Position numbers and translations under genes: made by a program. 64,000 nucleotides of DNA from Frateuria_A sp035943815. Its GTDB lineage: Bacteria > Pseudomonadota > Gammaproteobacteria > Xanthomonadales > Rhodanobacteraceae. Position 1 is the stretch's first letter. Each line of letters begins with the position of its first letter. The stretch lies in the NCBI RefSeq assembly GCF_035943815.1, contig NZ_DASZBU010000012.1, forward strand, positions 62,001 to 126,000, in the 5' to 3' direction. The notes beneath the pieces are model-generated. The model worked only from the letters and a program-made list of their open reading frames with translations, searched no databases and was not told the DNA's origin. Positions 33,890 through 46,870 of this stretch are shown in pieces.

Positions 33890-36610
33890 TCAATGATCCA
33901 GCCGGTCGAAGTGTGTCAGTGCGTTCAGCACCAGCGGATAGCTTCCCAGCGTCTCGCCGCGCCAGATCGGGTTGCCGGCGAACAGCAGCACGTGGCCCTT
34001 GCCGTAGCGCGCATCCACCAACGCGGCGTGCTCGGCCATCTCGGCGCCGCCGTCGAGCAGGCCTGAAACCAGCAGGCGCTTGGCCTCGGCGAAGCGCAGG
34101 ATCACTCGCGGTCGCAGTTCCTGCGGGAGCAGCCACGGGTTGTTGTAGGCCTGGTCGACATTGAGCGGGATGGCCTGCCAGGGCTTGGTATCGGGCAGGG
34201 CCGGCGGCGCGGCGAACGGGCGACCTTCGGGAACGTCCTGGTCATGCGCGCCGCCGCGGCCGGTGGGGCGTGCGGCATCCCCGGCTCGGGGCAGGCCGCT
34301 GTCGCCGGTCAGCAGGTTGGACACGGTGAAGGACTGCCCATCCGCGCTGTAAAGCGCAAGGTGATCGCCGTAACCGGCGGCCATCGGGCTGCCGCGATCG
34401 ACGAAGTCCGCCTGCAACACGCTGCCGACCACCTTGAGCTTGGCGGTGTGGGTGACGAACACGCCGGGCGCGAGCCCTGTGTCGATGGCAAATCGAGCGG
34501 TGTCATCGGCGGTGACCAGCAGGCCGCCTTGGCGAACGAAGTGCTTGAGGTTGGCCAGGCCCGCTTCGCCCAGGCCGGGGCGGATGTCCGGCGTGCTGTC
34601 GATGTGGCCCAGGTTGGGCGTGAGCGCGGTGGTCTGCCACGGTTGCGGTTTGCCCCACATCGGCAGGCCGTCGACGATCGTGCGCGTGGTGGCGCCGCCG
34701 ATCGGGGCGAACAGGATGGCGTCGTACCTGTTCCGCAAGTCGCCCATGTGCGCCACGTCCTGCGTGCTGATGTAGTCGTAGCGCACTCCCAACTGGTCCA
34801 GCGCCATGCGCCACCAGCCTTCGGTCTGGGTGTCCAGCCAGGTGTGCATAAGCGCGATGCGCGGCATCCGGGCCGTCGGCGCATCGACGCCGGCCAGCCC
34901 CGCCGGCACGTCCACCGGCTTCTCAAGCCTGGACATGGGCGCCTTCAGCACGTCCGGGTCGGTGACGCGCACCACCTCCACGTCGAACAGGTCCCCCATC
35001 GACCAGCCGGTATCGTCGTAGGGATGCTGCTGCGGGTCCTTGGGCGACCAGTACTGGCGGTCCAGCAGCGTGTCGGCGATGCGCGAGTAGGGCTGGTCCA
35101 TGCGAATCACGTAGCTGCCCGCGGGAAACCGGCGCGTGCGCGGCTGCTCGTGGCCATCGGCGGTGGGCAACTGGATGCTGAAGGGGGCGCTGGCGCGGCT
35201 GATCTCCACGTGCTGGCGCTCCATCACGCGCAGCAGCTGGGCCTGGGTGCCGCCGCGCTTCTCGTCGGCGGGCAGTACGTAGGCGGCGGGGCCGGCCTCG
35301 CCCGGCTTCTGGATCGAGCGCTTGGCCTTCAGGTAGAAGTTTTTCAGGAAGGCCTGGCCGTTGCGCGCGAAATAGTCCAGCGCGGTGAGCACGCCGGTCT
35401 GCTCGTAATTGTTGTTGTCGCGCTGTGACCAGGTCACCTCGGGCAGCGGCGGGTTGGGCCGGTACCAGGTGCGCTGGTATTCGGAAGGTTCGAGGATGCG
35501 CTTGCGCGTGTCGGCGCCGTCGTTGCCGAAGGTCTCGTACAGGCGACTGATGCCGTTGTGCATGGCGGCGATGAACATCAGGTAGCCGGGGCTCCAGGTG
35601 TCGAAATCGCCGTGGGTGAACACGCCGGGCATGCCCAGCTGGGTCATCTTCTGCACGTTGTCCCAGCCGAGCTGCTGCCATTCGCCGGTGAGGATCGGGT
35701 CGATCCAGGCGTTGTAGGGCCCGTCGCCGACCGTGTTGTCGTACAGGAAGGGTACCGACTCGTGCAAGTCGTGCAGCACCTGCGCGTGCCAGCCGATGTA
35801 GGTGTCGGCCACGTTGCGGGTGAGCGCGAGGGTCATGCCCATGGCGTCGCGGTTGTTGTCGTGCGCGACGTAGTGACCCCAGTAGAGCAGGCGCGGGTAG
35901 TCCTGGTCCGGATGCGCCTTGTGCCAGTTGTAGAGGTCGACCATGCGGTCACGCCCGTCCACCTCGACGATCGGCGTGATCAGGGTGATCACGTGCGAGC
36001 GGATGTTCCTGATGTAAGGCGCATCGTCTACCGCCAGGCGGTAGGCCAGTTCCATCAGTGCGGTGGGTGCGCCGGTCTCGGTGGAGTGGATGGTGCCGGT
36101 GAGGTAGTAGACCGGCGTGGCCTGCGCGATCAGCGCGTCGGCCTTGCCGTCGTCCATGCCGATCGTGCGCGGGTCGGCCAGTTGCGCCAGGCGCGCGTCG
36201 TTGGCCTTGAGGTTGGCGAGCAGGGCTTCGTCGGCGACCGCCACGGCGATCATCTCGCGGCCTTCTTCGGTCTTGCCGATGGAGAACACCTTCACGCGCG
36301 GGCTGGCCGCCTCCAGCGCGCGGAAATAGCGGTAGACGTCCGCCGAGTAGGGCAACCAGTCCGCCGCGCCGGCGATGTGGCCGAGTACCCTCAGCGGCGT
36401 CGGCACGATGGACGAGGCAGGCAGGTAATCGGTGAGCGGGGAGTTGAACTTGGGATCGGTCGTGAACTTGCCGATCTGCGCGGTATAGGCCTGGTCGACC
36501 GGCTGGCCGGGATCGCGGGCATAGCCGCTCGCAGCTAACGTGTCGGCGGCATGGCTGGCCAGGCAGGTGGCGGCGAGCGCGAGGCCGGCGAGGCAGGGCA
36601 GGAGGCGCAT
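33890..36610 (-). CDS. secreted M14-family zinc carboxypeptidase-like protein
   Basis: 906 residues with an N-terminal signal peptide. The M14 zinc motif is HSTETG (His and Glu ligands), followed by the conserved NWHKAHPDQDYPR and HDNNRDAMGMTL regions and a later HDLHESVPFLYD which supplies another histidine and acidic residue. The C-terminal 500 residues are unusual for simple carboxypeptidases and include a GATase1-like fold segment (DVEVVRVTDPDVLK and QGGLLVTADDTAR). Probably removes residues from peptides or muropeptides in the periplasm. Alone in its transcription unit. Confidence 0.85.
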   Translation of the reverse strand: MRLLPCLAGLALAATCLASHAADTLAASGYARDPGQPVDQAYTAQIGKFTTDPKFNSPLTDYLPASSIVPTPLRVLGHIAGAADWLPYSADVYRYFRALEAASPRVKVFSIGKTEEGREMIAVAVADEALLANLKANDARLAQLADPRTIGMDDGKADALIAQATPVYYLTGTIHSTETGAPTALMELAYRLAVDDAPYIRNIRSHVITLITPIVEVDGRDRMVDLYNWHKAHPDQDYPRLLYWGHYVAHDNNRDAMGMTLALTRNVADTYIGWHAQVLHDLHESVPFLYDNTVGDGPYNAWIDPILTGEWQQLGWDNVQKMTQLGMPGVFTHGDFDTWSPGYLMFIAAMHNGISRLYETFGNDGADTRKRILEPSEYQRTWYRPNPPLPEVTWSQRDNNNYEQTGVLTALDYFARNGQAFLKNFYLKAKRSIQKPGEAGPAAYVLPADEKRGGTQAQLLRVMERQHVEISRASAPFSIQLPTADGHEQPRTRRFPAGSYVIRMDQPYSRIADTLLDRQYWSPKDPQQHPYDDTGWSMGDLFDVEVVRVTDPDVLKAPMSRLEKPVDVPAGLAGVDAPTARMPRIALMHTWLDTQTEGWWRMALDQLGVRYDYISTQDVAHMGDLRNRYDAILFAPIGGATTRTIVDGLPMWGKPQPWQTTALTPNLGHIDSTPDIRPGLGEAGLANLKHFVRQGGLLVTADDTARFAIDTGLAPGVFVTHTAKLKVVGSVLQADFVDRGSPMAAGYGDHLALYSADGQSFTVSNLLTGDSGLPRAGDAARPTGRGGAHDQDVPEGRPFAAPPALPDTKPWQAIPLNVDQAYNNPWLLPQELRPRVILRFAEAKRLLVSGLLDGGAEMAEHAALVDARYGKGHVLLFAGNPIWRGETLGSYPLVLNALTHFDRLDH

Positions 36611-36842
36611 GGATTCCCCGGTAGTGCGGAAGACCGGACCACTCTGCCATTGCCGAGCGGCGCGAGGATAGCCCCCATCGCCTGCGACCTGCGGGCACAG
36701 GCGTAGCGGTACCTCGACAGCGAGGACGGGCGAACTGCCGTTTTCCCCTCATGTGATCTCTAGACCAGAGCCACCGGCCTGGCGCTCTTTTCGCCCGATG
36801 ACTCAGCGCGCCATGGGCGCCGCGGGCCGCGGATATCCGCGC

Positions 36843-37646
36843 TCAACGGGACGTGCTGCGGCCAAGCGTGACCCAGGTCGGCGCGTGGTCGCTCGGGTGC
36901 GGCAGGGCGCGCACCCAGCGATCCACGCCGGCGTCCTTGAGCCTGGGCGCCAGCGCGTGGTTGAGCAGCAGGTGGTCGATGCGCAGGCCGGAATTGCGCT
37001 CCCAGTGCTGGCGAAAGTAGTCCCAGAAGGTGTAGACGCGTTCCTCGCCGTACTGCTGCCGCAACGCATCGGTCCAGCCCTGCGCCAGCAGGCCGGCATA
37101 ACGCTCGCGGCTCTGCGGTTGCAGCAGCGCATCGCGGCGCCAGGAGCGCGGGTTGTAGATGTCCTCGTCGGTGGGCACCACGTTGTAGTCGCCGGCCAGC
37201 ACCACCGGATGCTCGCTGCCCACCAGGCCTTGCGCGTAATCGATGAAGCGGTCGAACCAGGCCAGTTTGTAGTCGAACTTGGGGCCGGGTTGCGGGTTGC
37301 CATTGGGCAGGTACAGGCAGCCGACGATGAGCCCGTGCGCCGCCGCTTCCAGGTAGCGGCTCTGCGTGTCCTTCGGATCGCCCGGCAGGTCGCGGCGGCT
37401 TTCCAGCGGCTCGGCGCCGCGCGCCAGGATGGCCACGCCGTTCCATGAGCGCTGGCCGTGCCATATCGCGCCGTAGCCGGCGTCGCGGATCGCCTCGACG
37501 GGAAAGGCCTCGTCCGGCGCCTTCAGCTCCTGCAGGCAGGCGACGTCGGGCTGTTCCCGTTCCAGCCAGGCCAACAGCGAGGCCAGGCGCGTGCGCACGC
37601 CGTTGATGTTGAAGGTGGCGACCTTGAGCAGCTTGCGGGGAGGCAT
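36843..37646 (-). CDS. xthA: exodeoxyribonuclease III
   Basis: 267-residue DNA repair enzyme (AP endonuclease and 3'-5' exonuclease) of the EEP fold. Motifs: FNINGVRTR, LQELKAPDE with the catalytic Glu, YLPNGNP, GDYNVVPTDEDIYNP, GLRIDHLLLN and SDHAPTWV. Start ATG at 37646 (MPPRKLLKV). It is 24 bases before the end of the cardiolipin-synthase-like gene, so the two could be an operon. Confidence 0.94.
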   Translation of the reverse strand: MPPRKLLKVATFNINGVRTRLASLLAWLEREQPDVACLQELKAPDEAFPVEAIRDAGYGAIWHGQRSWNGVAILARGAEPLESRRDLPGDPKDTQSRYLEAAAHGLIVGCLYLPNGNPQPGPKFDYKLAWFDRFIDYAQGLVGSEHPVVLAGDYNVVPTDEDIYNPRSWRRDALLQPQSRERYAGLLAQGWTDALRQQYGEERVYTFWDYFRQHWERNSGLRIDHLLLNHALAPRLKDAGVDRWVRALPHPSDHAPTWVTLGRSTSR

Positions 37647-37670
37647 GGGCGTTCCTGGTTGGGGGCGCTC

Positions 37671-39005
37671 CTAGTACTGCGCCTGGCCGAGCGCGGAGAG
37701 CCAGTCCAGCACGCGGCGCGTCCACGGACGGTGCCGCCATTGCTCGAGGGTGAGTTCCCTGGACCGGGAAATGTCGCGCTCGATCACCGCTTCCATGTGC
37801 GCGGCGAAATCGCGGTCGTACACGTTGATGTTCGATTCGTCGTTGAGCGAGAAGGAGCGGTTGTCGAAGTTGGCCGATCCGGCGATCGTGAGGTAGCTGT
37901 CCACCACCATCAGCTTGTTGTGGAACATCGCCGGCTGGAAGCGGTAGATCTTCGCGCCGGCGCGCAGCATCTGTCCCCAGCTGTTCTGCGAGGCGTGGTT
38001 GATCAGCTCGCTGTCGACGTAGGGGCCGGGCACCACCAGGCGGATGCGCACGCCGCGCGCGAGGGCGCGCTGCAGCGCGGACAGGGTCAGGCCGTCGGGC
38101 ACGAAGTAGGCCGCTTCCAGGTCGATGGTGCGGCGCGCGCCGTCGATCGCCATCAGGTACATCAGCTGCATGTTCTCGCTGCCGCCCTGGGGCGAGCTGG
38201 CGACCGTCTGCACCGCGACCTCGCCGGCCGGCGCCACCTGCGGGTAGTACTCCGGGCCGAGCAGGGCCTGGCCGGTGGCGGTGATCCAGTTGTCCTCGAA
38301 CACCGCCTGCATCTGCGCTGCGCCCGGGCCGGTGATGCGGAATTGCATGTCGCGCCAGATGTCCGGCCGGTCGCCGCGGCCGCGCCAGGCATCGGCGATG
38401 CCCACGCCGCCTGTGAAGGCCACGCGTCCGTCGACGATCAGCAGCTTGCGGTGGGTGCGGTTGTTGAAGCGGTCGACGTCGTACCAGCGCAACGGATGAA
38501 AATATTCGAAGTGCACGCCGCCCGCACGCAGCGCCTCGACCACGTCCGCATGCATGCGCGAGGAACCGACCCAGTCGGCGATCACGTGCACCCGCACGCC
38601 GGCGCGTGCGCGTTCGGTCAGCGCGGCAACGAACTGGCGCGAGGTCTCGCCCGACCAGTAGATGTAGGTTTCCATGTCGACGCTGTGTTGCGCCGAATGG
38701 ATCGCCTCGAGCATGGCCGGAAAGATCTCGGCGCCGTTCTGGAAATCGGCGACTGCGTTGCCCTCGATGATCGCCGGTCCCAGCAGGTTGCCGATCTCGC
38801 GGCGGAACTGCGGGCTGTCCACCGGGCTCAACGGGCCCAGCGGGTGCACCAGCTGCTCGTCCTGCGGCAACAGGTTGAGCAGCAGCAGGCCGATGACCAG
38901 CCCGGCGAACGCGCCCAGGCCTGCCCACAGCAGGCGCCTGCGCCTGCGCATGGCCGGAGGCGTCTGGTCGTCGGGCATGTCGCAACGGGGCGTTTCGACC
39001 GGCAT
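37671..39005 (-). CDS. cardiolipin synthase-like phospholipase D family protein
   Basis: 444 residues with one N-terminal transmembrane helix (WAGLGAFAGLVIGLLLLNLL). Two HKD motifs: THRKLLIVDGRVAFTGG (first) and FHNKLMVVDSYLTIAGSANFDNRS (second). This is the layout of bacterial cardiolipin synthases of the ClsB/ClsC type, which exchange phosphatidyl groups between phospholipids. GGAGAAGCG precedes the ATG at 39005. The mechanosensitive channel starts divergently 148 bases away. Confidence 0.9.
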   Translation of the reverse strand: MPVETPRCDMPDDQTPPAMRRRRRLLWAGLGAFAGLVIGLLLLNLLPQDEQLVHPLGPLSPVDSPQFRREIGNLLGPAIIEGNAVADFQNGAEIFPAMLEAIHSAQHSVDMETYIYWSGETSRQFVAALTERARAGVRVHVIADWVGSSRMHADVVEALRAGGVHFEYFHPLRWYDVDRFNNRTHRKLLIVDGRVAFTGGVGIADAWRGRGDRPDIWRDMQFRITGPGAAQMQAVFEDNWITATGQALLGPEYYPQVAPAGEVAVQTVASSPQGGSENMQLMYLMAIDGARRTIDLEAAYFVPDGLTLSALQRALARGVRIRLVVPGPYVDSELINHASQNSWGQMLRAGAKIYRFQPAMFHNKLMVVDSYLTIAGSANFDNRSFSLNDESNINVYDRDFAAHMEAVIERDISRSRELTLEQWRHRPWTRRVLDWLSALGQAQY

Positions 39006-39153
39006 CGCTTCTCCTCAGGGCCCGGGCGTCCCATGCGGGGCACCGAGGTGGCGAGCTCATCATCCGGCGGGCGCGTGCATCCAGGGTCAACGCCTTCACC
39101 TGGCGGGCACTGGCTCGGTTGTCTGCTGTGCGCGGCCTGTCGCGGGAGATGGC

Positions 39154-40206
39154 ATGACCGACAAGGCGGTACGCAGGGTGGAGCGGCGCGCCGACGTGCG
39201 CCGCGCGCTGGCCAACAGCACGGCGACGCACCACAAGCACAAGCGCCCCGTGCGCTCGGGGCACAAGTTGTGGCTGGGCATCTACGCGCTGGTGCTGGTG
39301 GCGCTGGCGGTGCTGTTCTACCTGCTGCGGCTGGATTTCTTCGGCTTCCTCGGCCGCTACCTGCGCATGATCCAGCGCGCCACCGTCGGCGCGATGGCGA
39401 TCGTGCTGACGCTGGCCGTATCGCGGCTGGTGCAGGCGTTCGCGATCGAGCGGGCGCAGACCGCGGTGACGCGCTACAACCTCAGGCGCATCCTGCGGCT
39501 GGTGATGGGCGTGGTGCTGGCGCTGATCGCGGTGTCGGTGCTGTTCGCCAACTGGTACGCGGCGGTGGCTTCGCTGGGGCTGATTTCGCTGGTGCTCGGC
39601 TTCGCGCTGCAGACGCCGATCACCAGCTTCATCGGCTGGGTGTACATCCTCATGCGCGAACCCTACCGGGTGGGCGATCGCATCCAGATCGGCGACGCCA
39701 CCGGCGACGTGATCGACGTGACCTACCTGGACACCACGCTGTGGGAAGTGGGCGGCTCGTACATCACCGGCGACCATCCCAGCGGGCGCATCATCAAGTT
39801 CCCCAACGCCAACGTGCTGACCAGCCCGGTCTACAACTATTCCTGGCCGGTGTTTCCCTACATCTGGAACGAGATCAACTTGCAGGTCGCCTACGACAGC
39901 GACTTCGCCTTCGTCGCCCAGGTGATGCGCGAGGCGGCCGAGGAGGAACTGGGCGAGGCGATGATCGAGCGCGTGCGCACCTTTCGAGAAGTGCTCGCCA
40001 GGACGCCGGTGGACGAGTTGCAGGTCAACGAGCGGCCATCGGTGCTGTTCCGCGTCAACGCCAATACCTGGGTCGACGCGATCGTGCGCTACGTGGTGGA
40101 TCCGCGCGAGGCGGGCAGCGTCAAGTCACGGCTGATCTGCAAGATGCTGGAGCGGCTCAACGCACAGCCGGAGCGCGTACGTTTTCCCAAGGGAGACAGC
40201 CGCTGA
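39154..40206 (+). CDS. MscS-family mechanosensitive ion channel
   Basis: 350 residues: about three transmembrane helices (residues 40-165) followed by the MscS beta domain. The pore-lining helix and signature PITSFIGWVYILMREPYRVGDRIQI are clear, and the middle domain has GDHPSGRIIKFPNANVLTSPVYNYSWPVFPYIW. Such channels release solutes on hypo-osmotic shock. Start ATG at 39154 behind GGGAGAT. Confidence 0.9.
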   Translation: MTDKAVRRVERRADVRRALANSTATHHKHKRPVRSGHKLWLGIYALVLVALAVLFYLLRLDFFGFLGRYLRMIQRATVGAMAIVLTLAVSRLVQAFAIERAQTAVTRYNLRRILRLVMGVVLALIAVSVLFANWYAAVASLGLISLVLGFALQTPITSFIGWVYILMREPYRVGDRIQIGDATGDVIDVTYLDTTLWEVGGSYITGDHPSGRIIKFPNANVLTSPVYNYSWPVFPYIWNEINLQVAYDSDFAFVAQVMREAAEEELGEAMIERVRTFREVLARTPVDELQVNERPSVLFRVNANTWVDAIVRYVVDPREAGSVKSRLICKMLERLNAQPERVRFPKGDSR

Positions 40207-40255
40207 GCGACTGTTCCCGATGTTCGGGGCGCGCCGGAGCCCGCAAGCGCGCCGG

Positions 40256-40537
40256 CTACGACACTTCCGCGCTGTGGATGGCGTGCGACCAGCGCTGCAG
40301 GGTCTGGTAGAGCTTCTCCTGCCGGGTCAGCACGCCCGGGTGGCAGCCCTTGGGGCGGGTCTGTTCGATCGCGTCGTGGCTGAGCGCGCGCCAGCGCTTG
40401 ACCAGCTCGGCCGGTGCCGGATGTGACTCGACCAGCGCACGCAGCACCAGCGCCATGGCCTCGGTTTCGTTCTTCAATGCGTCCAATTCGTTTCCCACCT
40501 GGGTGAAGGACACCGGGCGGCTGCTGGATATATCCAT
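40256..40537 (-). CDS. small hypothetical protein
   Basis: 93 residues, hydrophilic, mostly helical by composition, with repeated Glu/Leu/Ala (ELDALKNETEAMALVLRALVE). The beginning MDISSSRPVSFTQVGNELD is unremarkable. No recognised domain. The start at 40537 has a GAAGG site upstream. It lies between the MscS gene and typA. Unknown function. Confidence 0.6.
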   Translation of the reverse strand: MDISSSRPVSFTQVGNELDALKNETEAMALVLRALVESHPAPAELVKRWRALSHDAIEQTRPKGCHPGVLTRQEKLYQTLQRWSHAIHSAEVS

Positions 40538-40621
40538 GGGTCTTCCTTCTGGGCCGGCGCCCCCGCGCCGGACGCCGGAACGTTGCATCCACGGTCGTGG
40601 TCGCCGCGTGCACGGAAAACG

Positions 40622-40647
40622 AAAAGGCCGCCCCGAGGCGGCCTTTT
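40622..40647. terminator. bidirectional intrinsic terminator downstream of typA
   Basis: Perfect 11-pair stem AAAAGGCCGCC / GGCGGCCTTTT (40622-40632 and 40637-40647) with a four-base loop. The A and T ends make it work in both directions; it lies 24 bases after the typA stop. Confidence 0.93.
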
Positions 40648-40671
40648 CATGGACTGCGACACGCAACCGGT

Positions 40672-42501
<1,830 letters not shown>

Positions 42502-42563
42502 GGCACAGGCCCGGGCGGCGCTGGAGAAGCCGCCAAGTGAAGTTTCGGAGGGTTAACCGGGCA

Positions 42564-42591
42564 ATTATACGGGCTTGCGCGATTCTGTGCC
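42564..42591 (-). promoter_or_regulatory. sigma-70 promoter of typA
   Basis: Perfect -10 TATAAT (minus strand, 42569-42564) with a -35-like GGCACA at 42591-42586, 16-base spacer. About 63 bases before the typA start. The remaining bases to 42814 hold no gene that I can support. Confidence 0.7.
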
Positions 42592-42814
42592 CGTGCCGGG
42601 GATGAACGGCTGCGCGCTCCGCTTTCCCCCATCCACTTGTCCTGACTTTCACCGCGGTAAACGGCGAAAACTCGCCAGGGTGGGTATCAGCGGGACCCTT
42701 GCCCGTTTACGGAGAAGGTGCCCGACCTGCCGACGCAGGAACGCCGGTGGACCGGCAAGGCGGCCCCCCGAAGGGGCGAGCTCCCATGAAAGACGCGGGT
42801 TGAGAGGACTTGCC

Positions 42815-44212
42815 TCAAACCACCCCGGCCACCGCGTAAGCCGCAATCACCACGAACACCGCCACCGTCTTGATCACGGTGATGGCGAAGATGTCCCGGT
42901 ACGACTGCCGGTGCGTCAGCCCCGTCACCGCCAGCAGGGTGATCACCGCGCCGTTGTGCGGCAGGGTGTCCATGCCGCCCGACGCCATCGCGGCCACCCG
43001 GTGCAGCACCTCCATCGGGATCCCCGCCGCCTGCGCGTTGGCGATGAAGGTGTGCGCCATCGCCGCCAGCGCGATGCCCATGCCGCCGGAGGCCGAGCCG
43101 GTGATGCCGGCCAGCGCGGTGACGGTGACCGCCTCGTTGACCAGCGGGTGGGGGATGGCGTGCAGTGCGTCGGCCACGCGCTTGAAGCCGGGCAGGGCAG
43201 CGATCACCGCGCCGAAGCCGTACTCCGATGCCGTGTTCATCGAAGCGAGCAGAGCGCCGCCGACCGCCGCTTTGCTGCCTTCGGCGAAATGCGCGACCAC
43301 CGGTCGCCAGGCGAACGCCAGCACACACAGGATGCCGGCCAGCAGCGCGCCTTCCACCGCCCAGATCGCTGCGAGCTTGGACACCTCCTGCACTACCGGT
43401 TCTACCTTGCCCACCACGCTGGGGGCGAACGACGTGCTGGCCCCGTAGGCGCGCGGGATCCAGTCGGTGAACAGCTTGTTGGCCACGCCCACCAGCACCA
43501 GCGGCAGCAGCGCGACGAGCGGATGGGCGAGACGGCCGTGCTCGAACGGCGCCGGCTCGTTGGCGAGGTTGGCGCCGTAACCCTCGCCAGCGGTGGCGGC
43601 CTTGCGCCGGCGCGATTCCAGGTAGACGAGGCCCACGACGAGTATGAACACCGAGCCCAGCGTGCCCAGCCACGGCGCGGCCCAGGCGGTGGTGCCGAAG
43701 AACGAGGTCGGGATGATGTTCTGGATCTGCGGCGTGCCGGGCAGCGAGTCCATCGTGAAGGTGAACGCGCCCAGCGCGATGGTGCCGGGGATCAGCCGCT
43801 TGGGGATGTCGCTGGCACGGAACAGCTCCGCCGCGAACGGATACACCGCGAACACCACCACGAACAGCGACACGCCGCCGTAGGTCAGCAGCGCGCACAC
43901 CAGCACGATCGACAGGATCGCGCGGCTGCGCCCGACCAGGCCGATGGTGGCCGCCACGATCGCCTTGGAGAAACCCGACAGCTCGATCAGCTTGCCGAAC
44001 ACCGCGCCCAGCATGAACACCGGGAAGTAGAGCTTGAGGAAGCCCACCATCCTGTCCATGAACAGGCCGGTGAACATCGGCGCCACCAGCGCGGGGTCGG
44101 TCAGCAGCACCGCGCCCAGCGCCGCGATCGGGGCGAACAGGATCACGCTGTGGCCGCGGTAGGCCGCCGCCATCAGGAAGGCCAGCGCCGCCAGAACGAT
44201 CAGGAAAGCCAT
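42815..44212 (-). CDS. GntP-family permease, probable 3-hydroxybutyrate transporter
   Basis: 465-residue inner-membrane transporter with about 12-14 hydrophobic segments and the GntP fold pattern (GHSVILFAPIAALGAVLL at the start, GAFTFTMDSLPGTPQIQN, SGGMDTLPHNGAVITLLAVT near the end). GntP members carry gluconate or 3-hydroxybutyrate; the neighbouring PHB depolymerase and 3HB-oligomer hydrolase favour 3-hydroxybutyrate. Start ATG at 44212. It is divergent from a TonB receptor, with a shared palindromic site midway between their promoters. Confidence 0.85.
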   Translation of the reverse strand: MAFLIVLAALAFLMAAAYRGHSVILFAPIAALGAVLLTDPALVAPMFTGLFMDRMVGFLKLYFPVFMLGAVFGKLIELSGFSKAIVAATIGLVGRSRAILSIVLVCALLTYGGVSLFVVVFAVYPFAAELFRASDIPKRLIPGTIALGAFTFTMDSLPGTPQIQNIIPTSFFGTTAWAAPWLGTLGSVFILVVGLVYLESRRRKAATAGEGYGANLANEPAPFEHGRLAHPLVALLPLVLVGVANKLFTDWIPRAYGASTSFAPSVVGKVEPVVQEVSKLAAIWAVEGALLAGILCVLAFAWRPVVAHFAEGSKAAVGGALLASMNTASEYGFGAVIAALPGFKRVADALHAIPHPLVNEAVTVTALAGITGSASGGMGIALAAMAHTFIANAQAAGIPMEVLHRVAAMASGGMDTLPHNGAVITLLAVTGLTHRQSYRDIFAITVIKTVAVFVVIAAYAVAGVV

Positions 44213-44262
44213 CGAACCTTGTCCCCTTGCGGCGCGTGCGGCGCCCGGATGAGTGCCAGCCG

Positions 44263-44336
44263 AGTATCGGCAGCGCACCGGGGGCGCGGCACTGTACGAA
44301 GGTACAAGTGTCCGTCCGCCACCCGCTGCCTAAGCT
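44263..44336. promoter_or_regulatory. divergent promoter region with central palindrome
   Basis: The palindrome TGTACGAAGGTACA at 44293-44306 is centred at 44299.5. On the right, TAAGCT at 44331-44336 is a -10-like box for the TonB receptor; on the left (minus strand), GATACT at 44268-44263 is a -10-like box for the permease. Both lie exactly 31.5 bases from the centre, which places the site around -43 for both, as expected for an activator. No -35 consensus on either side supports activator dependence. Confidence 0.5.
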
Positions 44337-44369
44337 CGGTGCATCAAGGAGCATCGCCCACCCTGTGCG

Positions 44370-44393
44370 TCATTCCCGCTTTCGCGGGAACGA
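44370..44393. repeat. REP-like hairpin between the divergent promoter and the TonB receptor
   Basis: Seven-pair hairpin TTCCCGC / GCGGGAA (44373-44379 with 44384-44390) with a TTTC loop, in the context CATTCCCGC...GCGGGAACG, a palindrome of the kind dispersed in many Xanthomonadales genomes. It lies in the 5' leader of the receptor, if transcribed from the promoter above. Confidence 0.55.
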
Positions 44394-44474
44394 TGTCCCC
44401 GGGAGCGGGCCGCAAGGGCATTCATCGCATCCATGGCAACCTGCGCGGTTGCGTCCACAACTCAAGGGGGAGTC

Positions 44475-46697
<2,223 letters not shown>

Positions 46698-46870
46698 CGC
46701 AATGCCTTCCGCCTGCGGGCGGGGAGGGGCCGGGCTGCCCTCCCCGCCGCCACGGCGCTCTCCCTGCCTGCAGGCGGCGGGCGGCTATCCTGTCGCAGCG
46801 CATCCGGTAGCCGACGCGGTTTCGCCGTCGCACACCGGTGGGCTCCCACGAATCCGCGCCGGAGATCGAC

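Noticed and set aside
42700..42814. Possible terminator after the GntP permease
   Set aside because: GCCCC-type inverted stretch is imperfect and there is no T tract on the transcribed strand.
44370..44393. Hairpin in front of the TonB receptor as a riboswitch
   Set aside because: It is a simple short palindrome of a dispersed type with no conserved aptamer features.
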